From contig JACPQH010000111.1 of assembly GCA_016190585.1 (NCBI GenBank), positions 1-24,213 on the forward strand: a stretch of 24,213 nucleotides of DNA. The letters run 5' to 3'. The notes under the pieces are model-generated. The model did no database searches. It was not told the DNA's origin and worked only from the letters and a program-made list of their open reading frames with translations. The position numbers and the translations under genes are program-made. Below, piece by piece: positions 7,609 to 15,100 of this stretch (positions within the stretch are counted from its first letter, which is position 1; every line of letters begins with the position of its first letter). The stretch comes from Chloroflexota bacterium. GTDB lineage: Bacteria; Chloroflexota; Dehalococcoidia; Dehalococcoidales; RBG-16-60-22.

Positions 7609-7795
7609 AATCAGGAAGACGGTGGTCCCCCCTGACGAGCAAGATGTTATGGCGCTGGAGAGGATCATTGCTGACGCCGATGAAAAAGAGGCGCTGCGGT
7701 TCCTGAAGAAGTCTGTTTATGACTGGATCCGGTGCTCGCAGCGGGGCAGGCTCAAGTCGCACCTCGACGCGGTCGATCCGCCGCACGGCAAATAG
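7589..7795 (+). CDS. Small hypothetical protein in the arsenic operon
   Basis: A 68-residue protein between the arsenate reductase and Acr3, starting at GTG 7589 and overlapping the reductase end by 20 bases; ATG 7649 is an in-frame alternative. It is hydrophilic and helical, with no signal or membrane segment, and one cysteine (WIRCSQRGRLKSHLD). The overlap and the position in a tight operon suggest coexpression with arsenic genes. I recognise no family; a role in arsenic handling is only guilt by association. No clear ribosome site precedes the GTG, which fits translational coupling. Confidence 0.6.
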   Translation: MEAKILEIRKTVVPPDEQDVMALERIIADADEKEALRFLKKSVYDWIRCSQRGRLKSHLDAVDPPHGK

Positions 7796-7832
7796 CCCCG
7801 GCAATCATTTGTTCAGGAAGGAGAACGGATAA

Positions 7833-8951
7833 ATGAGCAGACAACGAGGCACGGTGGTCGGCAAGCTGCCGTTTCTTGACCGTTTCCTCACGCTGTGGAT
7901 TTTTCTGGCGATGGGCTTAGGGGTTGGGCTGGGATATTTCTATCCCCGGGAGATGGCCGATCTCTACGCCAGGACAACCGTATTAGGCGGCACCACATCC
8001 ATCCCCATCGCCATCGGGCTAATCCTGATGATGTACCCGCCGCTGGCCAAGGTGAGGTACGAAGAGATGGGCCCGGTCTTCCGCAACTGGCGGATACTCG
8101 GCCTTTCCCTGGTGCAGAACTGGCTCATCGGTCCGGTGCTGATGTTCCTGCTGGCAGTCGCCTTCCTCGGCTTTCTGTGGCCCTACCCCGAGTACATGAT
8201 GGGCCTGATCATGATTGGCCTGGCGCGGTGTATCGCCATGGTAATCGTCTGGAACGAGCTGGCGAAAGGGGACCGCGAGTACGCCGCCGGCCTGGTGGCC
8301 TTCAACTCTGTCTTCCAGATTATCTTTTACTCCGTCTATGCCTATATTTTCATCACGGTGCTGCCCGGCTGGTTCGGGCTGCGCGGTTCCGCGGTGGACA
8401 TCACCATCGGCGAGATCGCCCAGAGCGTGTTGATTTACCTCGGTATTCCCTTCTTTGCAGGTATGCTCACCCGCTTCTGGCTTATCAGGTCCAGGGGGCG
8501 CGAGTGGTACGAGAACCGGTTCATTCACCGGATAATGCCGCTGACCCTGGCCGCCCTGCTTTTCACCATCGTCGCCATGTTCTCACTCAAGGGTGAGCTT
8601 ATCGTGCAGATACCGCTGGACGTGGTGCGCATCGCCGTGCCGCTGCTTATCTACTTCGTGGTCATGTTCCTGGTCTCGTTCTACATGGGCAAGCGGATCG
8701 GTGCGGACTACGCCAGGACAACGACCATCGCCTTCACCGCCTCCAGCAACAACTTCGAGCTGGCCATCGCCGTGGCCGTGGCCGTTTTCGGCATCGGCTC
8801 GGGTCAGGCCTTCGCCGCGGTCATCGGCCCGCTGGTGGAGGTGCCGGTGCTTATCAGCCTGGTGAACGTGTCCCTGTACTTCCGGAAGCGCTACTTCGGC
8901 CTGGCGGCCGCGCCCGGCGAGATCACGGCGAAGGGGAGCACGGTCTGCTGA
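7833..8951 (+). CDS. acr3: Arsenite efflux permease Acr3
   Basis: An Acr3-family antiporter of 372 residues that exports As(III), and in some members Sb(III), using the proton gradient. About ten hydrophobic segments are visible, beginning [17 protein letters not shown]. The functional cysteine sits in the fourth helix, C133 in [19 protein letters not shown], and the family motif [16 protein letters not shown] lies near the C-terminus. The start has AGGAAGGAG with normal spacing. It ends the operon: ArsR senses arsenite, ArsC makes it from arsenate, Acr3 removes it. A short stem (GGCGCGG 8952-8958 with CCGCGCC 8978-8984) follows the stop codon but lacks a T-run. Confidence 0.95.
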   Translation: MSRQRGTVVGKLPFLDRFLTLWIFLAMGLGVGLGYFYPREMADLYARTTVLGGTTSIPIAIGLILMMYPPLAKVRYEEMGPVFRNWRILGLSLVQNWLIGPVLMFLLAVAFLGFLWPYPEYMMGLIMIGLARCIAMVIVWNELAKGDREYAAGLVAFNSVFQIIFYSVYAYIFITVLPGWFGLRGSAVDITIGEIAQSVLIYLGIPFFAGMLTRFWLIRSRGREWYENRFIHRIMPLTLAALLFTIVAMFSLKGELIVQIPLDVVRIAVPLLIYFVVMFLVSFYMGKRIGADYARTTTIAFTASSNNFELAIAVAVAVFGIGSGQAFAAVIGPLVEVPVLISLVNVSLYFRKRYFGLAAAPGEITAKGSTVC

Positions 8952-9042
8952 GGCGCGGTCGGATAATCTTGCTAACGCCGCGCCCCGGATGATAAGATAA
9001 ATAGGCTGAAAACACGTTTGAGCTGCTTCAGCCCCCGGCATG

Positions 9043-9118
9043 CCCCTGTAGCTCAGATGGATAGAGCAGCGGTTTCCTAAACCGCGTGTCGTGAGTTCGA
9101 CTCTCACCAGGGGTACCA
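9043..9118 (+). tRNA. tRNA-Arg (anticodon CCU)
   Basis: A full cloverleaf can be drawn. Acceptor GCCCCTG (9043-9049) pairs with CAGGGGT (9108-9114) with a G-U first pair; D arm GCTC/GAGC; anticodon stem GCGGT (9069-9073) and ACCGC (9081-9085) around loop TTCCTAA with anticodon CCT at 9076-9078; variable GTGTC; T arm GTGAG/CTCAC with TTCGACT. Discriminator A9115 is followed by an encoded CCA. It reads the AGG arginine codon. Such tRNA genes are common integration targets, but no integrase or duplicated 3' end is visible here. Confidence 0.96.
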
Positions 9119-9134
9119 CGCCCCATATTCCGCC

Positions 9135-9163
9135 TTGTCCCCGTAGCGCCAAAATAGTAGAAT
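9135..9163 (+). promoter_or_regulatory. Promoter of the small exported protein gene (probably leaderless)
   Basis: TTGTCC (9135-9140), 17 bases, TAGAAT (9158-9163). The predicted start near 9169-9170 coincides with the ATG at 9169, and no Shine-Dalgarno sequence lies between. Confidence 0.5.
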
Positions 9164-9168
9164 TAAGC

Positions 9169-9534
9169 ATGGCCGGAAAGTGGGACAAGCCGCTCTTCAG
9201 GTGCCTGATCATCCTGTGCGTGGCCCTGGTCTTTGCCTCCGGCGTGGCCCGGCACTCCCAGTCCCACCCGGGCTATTCCACCACCGCAATCCAGCGCCCG
9301 ACCTATGCCATGCTCCCCGTCCCTGTCCGGCTCAGCGGCGAGCTCCACGTCAGCAAGCGTGCCCAGGACAGCCTGCGCCGGGACGTCTCGCCAGCGCCGG
9401 AGGCCGTCCTGTCCCACAGCGGTTTTACCCCCGGGCCGGACTCGGTGCTTTACGCCGACCTGCCGGACAGTCTGCTGCGGAAGGCCGCCCATCAGTCTTG
9501 CTCCCTGCTCGATATACCGCCGCCCGCCGTTTAG
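9169..9534 (+). CDS. Small exported or membrane-anchored hypothetical protein
   Basis: A 121-residue protein with a basic N-terminus (MAGKWDKPLFR) and one hydrophobic segment (residues 12-24, CLIILCVALVFAS) that would act as a signal peptide or anchor; AxA-like cleavage after SGVA is possible. The rest is Pro/Ser/Arg-rich without a recognised domain. ATG 9169 was chosen over earlier starts within the tRNA because a promoter places transcription start at this codon. The gene follows tRNA-Arg and precedes a 28-residue membrane peptide. Function unknown; lack of motifs leaves some doubt that it is coding. Confidence 0.5.
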   Translation: MAGKWDKPLFRCLIILCVALVFASGVARHSQSHPGYSTTAIQRPTYAMLPVPVRLSGELHVSKRAQDSLRRDVSPAPEAVLSHSGFTPGPDSVLYADLPDSLLRKAAHQSCSLLDIPPPAV

Positions 9535-9603
9535 CCTCTCACCAGTCTTTTCCGTTGAGCGCCGGCAAGGCCGAAGACGCCTTCCGGCAGAGGAGAGGTT
9601 TAA

Positions 9604-9690
9604 ATGGAACCCAAAGTGATTATCTTTATCATCGTGGTCGCGGCGATTGCCGGCCTCATTATCTACCGTTACGTGAAGAAGCCCCAATAG
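9604..9690 (+). CDS. 28-residue single-helix membrane peptide
   Basis: MEPKVIIFIIVVAAIAGLII followed by YRYVKKPQ and TAG. It has a near-ideal AGGAG/GAGAGG ribosome site 5-8 bases upstream, one transmembrane helix (residues 5-20) and a basic tail that predicts a cytoplasmic C-terminus. It lies 69 bases downstream of the exported protein gene and could be cotranscribed with it. Membrane microproteins of this size often tune a larger membrane complex, but no partner can be named. Strength comes from the ribosome site and the clean hydrophobic pattern; such a short frame could still be chance. Confidence 0.5.
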   Translation: MEPKVIIFIIVVAAIAGLIIYRYVKKPQ

Positions 9691-9946
9691 ACCCTGGTCA
9701 CGGTATCCGCGTAAAAGAGCCCGCGTACCCCTCCCCTGGAACTCCCGGTGACGGGCGGGGAAAGGGGAGGGGTACTGCCTGATTCTGGAACGTAGGCAAA
9801 CCGGCGCGCGCTGTAATAAATGAGCCGTCCGGGCGCGCGGCGAAGCTGTCTATCGTCGGCGCCCCCGTCGACCGGCCCAGGGCAGGGGGACGCGCACGTG
9901 TTGCTGCGGCTGCCCCGGCGCGGGCGATTGTCCCGGAGGCCGGGCC
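9691..9946. other. Intergenic stretch with a large hairpin
   Basis: About 255 bases without a supported gene between the membrane peptide and the convergent epimerase gene. It contains the 13-bp perfect inverted repeat listed at 9725-9775 and a very GC-rich stretch after 9800 with no motif I can name. Confidence 0.5.
9725..9775. repeat. 13-bp perfect inverted repeat (hairpin)
   Basis: GTACCCCTCCCCT (9725-9737) and AGGGGAGGGGTAC (9763-9775) are perfect inverted repeats around a 25-base loop that itself contains CCCGGTGACGGG. It lacks a T-run, so a transcription terminator is less likely than a dispersed palindromic element, although it could shield the 3' end of the upstream transcript. Confidence 0.6.
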
Positions 9947-10948
9947 TTAGAGCCGGTCCCAGAAGCGCCGGTACCAGTCGATCGTCTCTTTAAGTCCCTG
10001 CTCCAGGGTGATGGAGGGCTGCCAGCCCAGCAGGTTTCGGGCTTTACCGGTGTCCAGGGTCTTGCAGACGGGGGTCTCACGCCGGGCGCCGTGGAAAACG
10101 GGCTCTCTTTCCGCGCCGTCGTAAAGGCGGCTGATGAGCTTCACCAGGTCGCTTACCGAGATGGGGATGCCGCCGCCGAAGTTGAAGGCTTCCCCGGAGG
10201 CGCGGTCGAGATTCTCGGCCACTGCCAGATAGCCGCGGGTCATGTCCTGGATGTGCAGGTAATCGAAGGTCGAGGTGCCGTCGTCGCGGCCGCCGAAATC
10301 GTAGCCGTTGCCGTTCATCAGGTTGGTGATGGCCCGCGGCACGATGGTGGAGAAGTTGGTGTTGCCCGGCCCGTAGGTGTTGATAAAGCGGCAGACGGCG
10401 GCCTTCATGCCGTAGGTCTGGGCGTAACAGCGCACCGCGATATCGGCGGCCACCTTGGAGGGGGTATAGATGTTGGCCGTCTTCACCGGCGCCTGCTCCT
10501 CGGGGATGGGCTCACGCTGGAACGTCGTCCCGTAGTAGGCGCCGCTGGAGGCGAAGACCAGGGCCTTGGCGAAGGTTGAGGTCCGCATGGCTTCCAGCAC
10601 GGCGTAGGTGCCCATCACGTTCAGGGAGAGCGCCTCGTAGGGGAAGAGGTTATTGATGGGTACCACAGGCTGCGCCGCCAGGTGGAACACGTTGTCAATT
10701 TCGAAACGCTCGAGGCTGACCTTGAGCAGGCCGATGTCGCGGACGTCGCCGTGGATGAAGTTGACCTGGTGGTCCAGGCCGGTCAGGACCAGGTAGGAGT
10801 TCTTCGGCGTGGTGATATCGAGCACATAGACGCGCGCTCCCCTTTCCAGGAGCTGCTCGCAGAGGTGTGAGCCGCCGAAGCCGAACCCGCCCGTAACCAG
10901 GCACCTTTTTCCGCGCCAGAAGGAGCTCTGTCTATCTGCCTCCATCAT
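9947..10948 (-). CDS. NAD-dependent sugar-nucleotide epimerase/dehydratase
   Basis: An extended SDR of 333 residues acting on nucleotide sugars. The NAD motif is TGGFGFGG (19-26), followed by HGDVRD, FHLAAQP, the SS of FASSGAYYG (134-135), the catalytic Y161-x3-K165 (YTPSK), and NTYGPGN. The C-terminal substrate lobe includes FNFGGG and KTLDTGKARNLLGWQPSITLEQGL. It most resembles GDP-mannose or CDP-glucose 4,6-dehydratase and UDP-sugar epimerase relatives; exact chemistry is undetermined. Two ATG codons start the protein; the second (10945) has better spacing from GGGGG. It stands alone, with no glycosyltransferase nearby. Confidence 0.88.
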   Translation of the reverse strand: MMEADRQSSFWRGKRCLVTGGFGFGGSHLCEQLLERGARVYVLDITTPKNSYLVLTGLDHQVNFIHGDVRDIGLLKVSLERFEIDNVFHLAAQPVVPINNLFPYEALSLNVMGTYAVLEAMRTSTFAKALVFASSGAYYGTTFQREPIPEEQAPVKTANIYTPSKVAADIAVRCYAQTYGMKAAVCRFINTYGPGNTNFSTIVPRAITNLMNGNGYDFGGRDDGTSTFDYLHIQDMTRGYLAVAENLDRASGEAFNFGGGIPISVSDLVKLISRLYDGAEREPVFHGARRETPVCKTLDTGKARNLLGWQPSITLEQGLKETIDWYRRFWDRL

Positions 10949-11101
10949 TCCCCCTAAAAGGCCAATTAGAGAAATTTTACAATCCCTCAGGCGGTCTTAA
11001 TATACGGAAGCTTACCTAATTCACCCGCCGGCGGCTACGTAATGGCGCCCCGCCCGTGAAATCAAGTCGAGGGGCACGGCGCCTCGTTCTCCGGGGGACT
11101 C

Positions 11102-11130
11102 TTGACTTTCCCATGGGGGCGGATGATAAT
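11102..11130 (+). promoter_or_regulatory. Promoter of archease-rtcB
   Basis: TTGACT (11102-11107), exactly 17 bases, GATAAT (11125-11130). Start near 11137 gives a leader of about 29 bases with GGAG just before the archease ATG. Confidence 0.65.
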
Positions 11131-11165
11131 CGGGATAGCATTATTCACAACGGCTGGTCGGAGCG

Positions 11166-11576
11166 ATGAAAAGGTACGACCTTATCGCGCACACGGCCGA
11201 CACCGGGCTGGTGGCCTACGGCGAGGACCTGACCGAGGCCTTCGCCAACGCCGCCTACGGCATGTTCGCCATCATGACCGACCTGCGCCGGGTCAGGGCG
11301 GCCCGCAAACGGGCGGTCGAAGTGGCGGACGAGGACAAAGAAGGGCTGCTCTTCGAGTGGCTGAACCACCTTATCTACCTCTTTGAAGTCGAAAAATGGC
11401 TTTTCAAGAAATTCGAGATCACCGGAATGAGAAACAACCGCCTGACCGCGGTCTGCCGCGGTGAGAAATATGACCCCGCGCGGCACCGCATCAGGATAGG
11501 GATAAAGTCGGCCACCTACTACCTGATGAAGGTCGACGGGGCCAAAAACGAGGTCCAGGTAATCTTTGATGTTTGA
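11166..11576 (+). CDS. Archease (RtcB activator)
   Basis: A 136-residue archease, the small metal-binding protein that speeds RtcB guanylation and gives it multiple turnover. The N-terminal HTADTGL (residues 9-15) is diagnostic, LFEWLNHLIYLFE is the central helix, and RIGIKSATYYLMKV near the C-terminus completes the family pattern. It is encoded 12 bases before rtcB, the usual functional pairing, under a good promoter. Ribosome spacing is short (GGAG two bases before ATG), so translation could be modest. Confidence 0.94.
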   Translation: MKRYDLIAHTADTGLVAYGEDLTEAFANAAYGMFAIMTDLRRVRAARKRAVEVADEDKEGLLFEWLNHLIYLFEVEKWLFKKFEITGMRNNRLTAVCRGEKYDPARHRIRIGIKSATYYLMKVDGAKNEVQVIFDV

Positions 11577-11588
11577 GGCAGCAAGCCC

Positions 11589-13046
11589 ATGCCGCGCTGG
11601 AACGGGCCGCTAGAAAAGATAGACGACTACCGCTGGCGGATACCGGTGAGCTACCGAGCCGGCATGAGGGTGCCGGGGATAATCTACGCCAGCCGGGAGA
11701 TGCTGGACAGCGTCAAGGAGGAGCAGGCCCCGGAGCAAGTGGTGAACGTCGCTTCCCTGCCGGGCATCGTGGAGGCCTCCCTGGCCATGCCGGATATCCA
11801 CTGGGGCTACGGCTTCCCCATCGGCGGGGTGGCCGCCATGCGGGTTGCCGATGGGGTGGTGTCGCCGGGCGGGGTCGGCTTCGATATCAACTGCGGCGTG
11901 CGCATCCTCCGCACCAACCTGTACCTGGCGGAGGTGAAGCCGCGGATCAAGGAGCTTGTCGACGCGCTGTTCAAGAACGTCCCCTCGGGAGTCGGCTCGG
12001 AAGGCAGGATAAAGCTGCGCTCGGGCGAGATCGACCAGGTGCTGGCCCGGGGCTCGCGGTGGGCGGTGGAGCGGGGCTACGGGCGGGCGGATGACCTCGA
12101 TACCACCGAGGAGCGCGGCGAGATGCCCGGCGCCGAACCGGCCCGTGTCAGCCACAAGGCCAAGGAGCGGGGCGTCCCGCAGCTCGGCACGCTGGGCTCG
12201 GGCAACCATTTCCTCGAGGTGGCCGTGGTCGACCAGGTTCACGAACCGGAGACCGCCCGGGCGATGGGCATCGAAGGCCTGGACCAGGTGATGCTCCTCG
12301 TCCACTGCGGGTCAAGGGGCCTCGGCCACCAGACGGCAGACGACTATATCAAGGAAATGGTCGCCGCGATGCGGAAGTACGGTATCGAGGTGCCGGACCG
12401 CCAGCTCGCCTGCGCCCCGGTGAAATCGCCGGAAGGACAGGCCTACCTGGCCGCCATGCGTTGCGCCGCCAACTACGCCTGGGCCAACCGCCAGTGCATC
12501 ACCCACTGGGTCAGGGAGTCCTTCTGCGGTGTCTTGGGCAAGCGCGAGGCCGACGCCGGCCTCGAGCTGATATACGACGTGGCCCACAACATCGCCAAGA
12601 TAGAGGAGCACCAGGTCGGCGATAACAAAACGACGGTCTGCGTTCACCGGAAAGGGGCTACCCGCGCCTTCCCCGCCGGGCACCCGGATGTTCCCGTGAA
12701 GTACCGGGATACCGGCCAGCCGGTGCTCATACCGGGAGACATGGGGCGCTTCTCCTACATCCTGGCGGGCACCGACCGGGCCATGCGGGAGACCTTCGGC
12801 TCGACCTGCCACGGGGCGGGGAGGGTGCAGAGCCGCGCCGCCGCCAAGAAGCATCTCAGGGGTCGGGACGTGCTTGCGGGCCTGGAGGCGCGCGGGATAA
12901 CCGTCCGCACCGGCAACCTGAGAGACCTGGCGGAAGAAGCCTCGGAAGCCTACAAGGACGTCAGCGCGGTGGTGGGGGTCGTCCATAACGCCGGCATCTC
13001 GCGCATCGTCGCCCGTACCCGTCCTATCGGCGTCATCAAGGGATAG
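11589..13046 (+). CDS. rtcB: RNA-splicing ligase RtcB
   Basis: A 485-residue RNA ligase joining 2',3'-cyclic phosphate (or 3'-phosphate) and 5'-OH ends with GTP and Mn2+. Metal ligands are visible: D99 and C102 in GGVGFDINCGVR, H207 in LGSGNHF, H239 in VHCGSRG and H333 in VAHNIAK; the guanylated His is H408 in CHGAGR. Each is offset by about four or five from the numbering of the Pyrococcus enzyme, so the alignment is collinear with no intein or insertion. It forms an operon with archease and probably serves tRNA or broken-RNA repair. It ends 36 bases before the convergent aminotransferase gene. Confidence 0.97.
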   Translation: MPRWNGPLEKIDDYRWRIPVSYRAGMRVPGIIYASREMLDSVKEEQAPEQVVNVASLPGIVEASLAMPDIHWGYGFPIGGVAAMRVADGVVSPGGVGFDINCGVRILRTNLYLAEVKPRIKELVDALFKNVPSGVGSEGRIKLRSGEIDQVLARGSRWAVERGYGRADDLDTTEERGEMPGAEPARVSHKAKERGVPQLGTLGSGNHFLEVAVVDQVHEPETARAMGIEGLDQVMLLVHCGSRGLGHQTADDYIKEMVAAMRKYGIEVPDRQLACAPVKSPEGQAYLAAMRCAANYAWANRQCITHWVRESFCGVLGKREADAGLELIYDVAHNIAKIEEHQVGDNKTTVCVHRKGATRAFPAGHPDVPVKYRDTGQPVLIPGDMGRFSYILAGTDRAMRETFGSTCHGAGRVQSRAAAKKHLRGRDVLAGLEARGITVRTGNLRDLAEEASEAYKDVSAVVGVVHNAGISRIVARTRPIGVIKG

Positions 13047-13082
13047 GCTGTGGTTCCTCGTCCCGGCGGGGATGGCGCTGCC

Positions 13083-14429
13083 CTAGCCGGCGGCGATCTC
13101 GCGCAGGGCGTCGACGACGAACCGCATCTCGTCCAGGGTATTGTAGAAGTAAGGGCTGATGCGGCATGAAGCCGGCGGGTCGAGCCCGAGGTAGTAGTGG
13201 GCCAGGGTGGCACAGTGGCAGCCGGCCCGTGCTTCGACGCCGTACCTGTCCAGGGCCCTGGCAACATCGAAGGGGTCTTTCCCCCGGATGTTGAACGAGA
13301 TGAGCGAGGTGCGGCGCTCCGGGGCCGCCGGCCCGTAGACGGTGAGGTTCTTGATTCCGGCCAATTTTTCCAGCAGGTAGCCGTTCAGCTTGATCTCGTA
13401 GTCCTGGATGCGGCCCATCGCCCGCCGTATATCGTCGCGGGCCAGCAGGTAGCCGTTGGAACCGTCCGTGAAGCCCAGCGCCGCCCGGACCAGGAACTCG
13501 GTGGCCTTCCCGGCCATGATGCTGCCCAGGATGTTGGGCGTGCCCGCGGTGAACCGCCACGGCATCATGTTATAGCCGACGCGCTCCGGGCTGACCTCGC
13601 CCTCGGCTATCATGTCGCCGCCGTAGTGGAAGGGCCTCATGGTCTCGATAACGCTCTCCCGCGCGTAAAGCGCGCCGACGCCGACCGGGGCCAGCATCTT
13701 GTGGAAGGACCAGGCCAGGAAGTCCATGTCGCGCCGCACGACGTCAACAAAGCTGTTGGGGACGAGCTGGGCGCCGTCCACCAGGAAATAGGAACGCTGG
13801 ACGCCGTTAGGCTGCTCGTAGCCGCTGTCATCGGCGATCTGCCGTACCTCGTCGAGCGGCGGTCTCGTTGCCAGGAAGTTGGAGGCGCCGGTGCAGCACA
13901 CCAGCTTGGTCCGCTTATCGACCAGTCCGGCCAGGTTGTCGATGTCCAGCTCGCCGGTCTCGGGGTCGAAGCGAGCCAGGCGGCACTGCACCTTCCGCCC
14001 GAAGCGGGGCAGGATCTCGCGGCACAGGGCGTACCAGGGGATATAGTTGGAGTTGTGCTCCATGTAGGTCGTGACGATGTTGTCGCCGTCCCGGAACTCC
14101 GTCATCAGCGAGTACATAACGGCGTTGATGGCTTCCGTGGTCCCCCGGTAAAGGATGATGTCCCGCCAGGAGGCGGCGCCGACGAAGTTGGCGATGACGC
14201 GGTAGGCGTTTTCAAAGAGCGCCGTCGTCCGCACCGATGCAGCGGACTGCCCCCGGTGAACGTTGTCGTAGGTCAGGCACAGCTCTTTGCAGAAATTAAG
14301 CAGGGGGTCGGGCATCTGGGTGCTGGCGGCGTTGTTGGTGACTATCCGGCCCTGCCTGATGGCTGGGAAGTAGCTCCGTATCACGGGCAGGTCAAGCTCG
14401 GTACCGGAGACGGCATGGCTCATATTCAC
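13083..14429 (-). CDS. Class V aminotransferase, cysteine desulfurase (SufS/CsdA)-like
   Basis: A PLP enzyme of 448 residues. The Schiff-base lysine is K244 in WSFHKMLAP, the cofactor-stacking region is YMEHNSNYIPW (compare EHHSNIVPW of SufS), and a cysteine pair occurs in EARAGCHCATLAH, where C406 aligns with the SufS catalytic Cys. This supports a desulfurase that moves sulfur from cysteine to an acceptor. It is longer than SufS (about 406 residues), with an extra segment around residues 200-215, and no SufU, SufBCD or IscU gene is adjacent, so a different substrate (cysteine-lyase or isopenicillin-epimerase-like) remains possible. No strong promoter was found upstream. Confidence 0.8.
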   Translation of the reverse strand: MNMSHAVSGTELDLPVIRSYFPAIRQGRIVTNNAASTQMPDPLLNFCKELCLTYDNVHRGQSAASVRTTALFENAYRVIANFVGAASWRDIILYRGTTEAINAVMYSLMTEFRDGDNIVTTYMEHNSNYIPWYALCREILPRFGRKVQCRLARFDPETGELDIDNLAGLVDKRTKLVCCTGASNFLATRPPLDEVRQIADDSGYEQPNGVQRSYFLVDGAQLVPNSFVDVVRRDMDFLAWSFHKMLAPVGVGALYARESVIETMRPFHYGGDMIAEGEVSPERVGYNMMPWRFTAGTPNILGSIMAGKATEFLVRAALGFTDGSNGYLLARDDIRRAMGRIQDYEIKLNGYLLEKLAGIKNLTVYGPAAPERRTSLISFNIRGKDPFDVARALDRYGVEARAGCHCATLAHYYLGLDPPASCRISPYFYNTLDEMRFVVDALREIAAG

Positions 14430-14543
14430 CTCTAGCGGGAAGCACGTAATCCAGATTAATTATCACGGGCTTCGGCCAGCACAGATAATCCGTATTCTTA
14501 CGTAATTTACTAATACACCCCCCCTTATTTGTCCGCTTCCCAT

Positions 14544-14572
14544 TTGACACGCCGGACTAAAAGACTTAGGAT
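14544..14572 (+). promoter_or_regulatory. Promoter of the marR-ABC operon
   Basis: A consensus TTGACA (14544-14549), 17 bases, then TAGGAT (14567-14572). Start near 14579 leaves an 11-base leader to the TTG at 14591. Just upstream, GTATT (14492-14496) and AATAC (14512-14516) form a short inverted repeat that may be an operator. Confidence 0.6.
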
Positions 14573-14590
14573 ATTTTCAGATAACAAATA

Positions 14591-15100
14591 TTGCGGGGTG
14601 GAAAAATCAGCGAACCGCCGTCCTATTCCGAGCAGATTGATGAGGTGGTCCGGGGCTTTATGGATGTCTGGACCCGGTTCGACGCCATGCTGCCCCATGA
14701 GCTGAGCCGGGTGCGGGCCCGCCTGAACGGTCTCAATTCCGGCCGCGAGCCGCCGGAGACCAACTACGAGCTCTTTTACCGGGTCAGCGCCGGGTTTGCC
14801 GGGCGCCAGGACCTGACGATGGGCGAGCTGAGCGCCCGTCTCTCGGTGCCTTTGAGCACCGCCACGCGCATCGTCGACTGGCTGGTGGACCGGGGGTACG
14901 CCAGCCGGGTGCATGACAGCCTGGACCGGCGCGTCGTCCGCGTGGTCCTCACCCCGGCCGGCTGCGAGCTGCACGGCAACATCGAAGGCTACGTTCACCA
15001 AAGAGTGAAAGAAATACTGCGCTGCCTCGCGCCCGAGGAAAGGACCACGTTGTTCAACCTTATCCGCAAGGTCGTCTCTTCAGTAAAAGCCGGTCAATAA
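14591..15100 (+). CDS. MarR family transcriptional regulator
   Basis: A 169-residue winged-helix regulator. The DNA-binding core reads LTMGELSARLSVPLSTATRIVDWLVDRGYASRVHDSLDRRVVRVVLT (about residues 75-118 region), with dimerising helices on both sides. MarR proteins usually repress their own operon and release DNA on binding a small ligand. The TTG start at 14591 is uncertain; in-frame GTG 14645 and ATG 14660 are alternatives, but they would cut the N-terminal helix. Its stop overlaps the permease ATG by one base, so it likely controls the ABC exporter that follows. Confidence 0.82.
   Translation: MRGGKISEPPSYSEQIDEVVRGFMDVWTRFDAMLPHELSRVRARLNGLNSGREPPETNYELFYRVSAGFAGRQDLTMGELSARLSVPLSTATRIVDWLVDRGYASRVHDSLDRRVVRVVLTPAGCELHGNIEGYVHQRVKEILRCLAPEERTTLFNLIRKVVSSVKAGQ

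Noticed and set aside
9043..9118. tRNA-Arg as an integration site of a genomic island
   Set aside because: No integrase gene and no repeated 3' end of the tRNA were found in the window.
9091..9168. Start of the small exported protein within the tRNA
   Set aside because: The frame is open there but lies in the tRNA T arm; the ATG at 9169 with a promoter immediately upstream is preferred.
13197..14435. A 412-codon plus-strand frame opposite the class V aminotransferase gene
   Set aside because: It is a composition shadow of a clear PLP enzyme on the minus strand; its translation lacks domain features.
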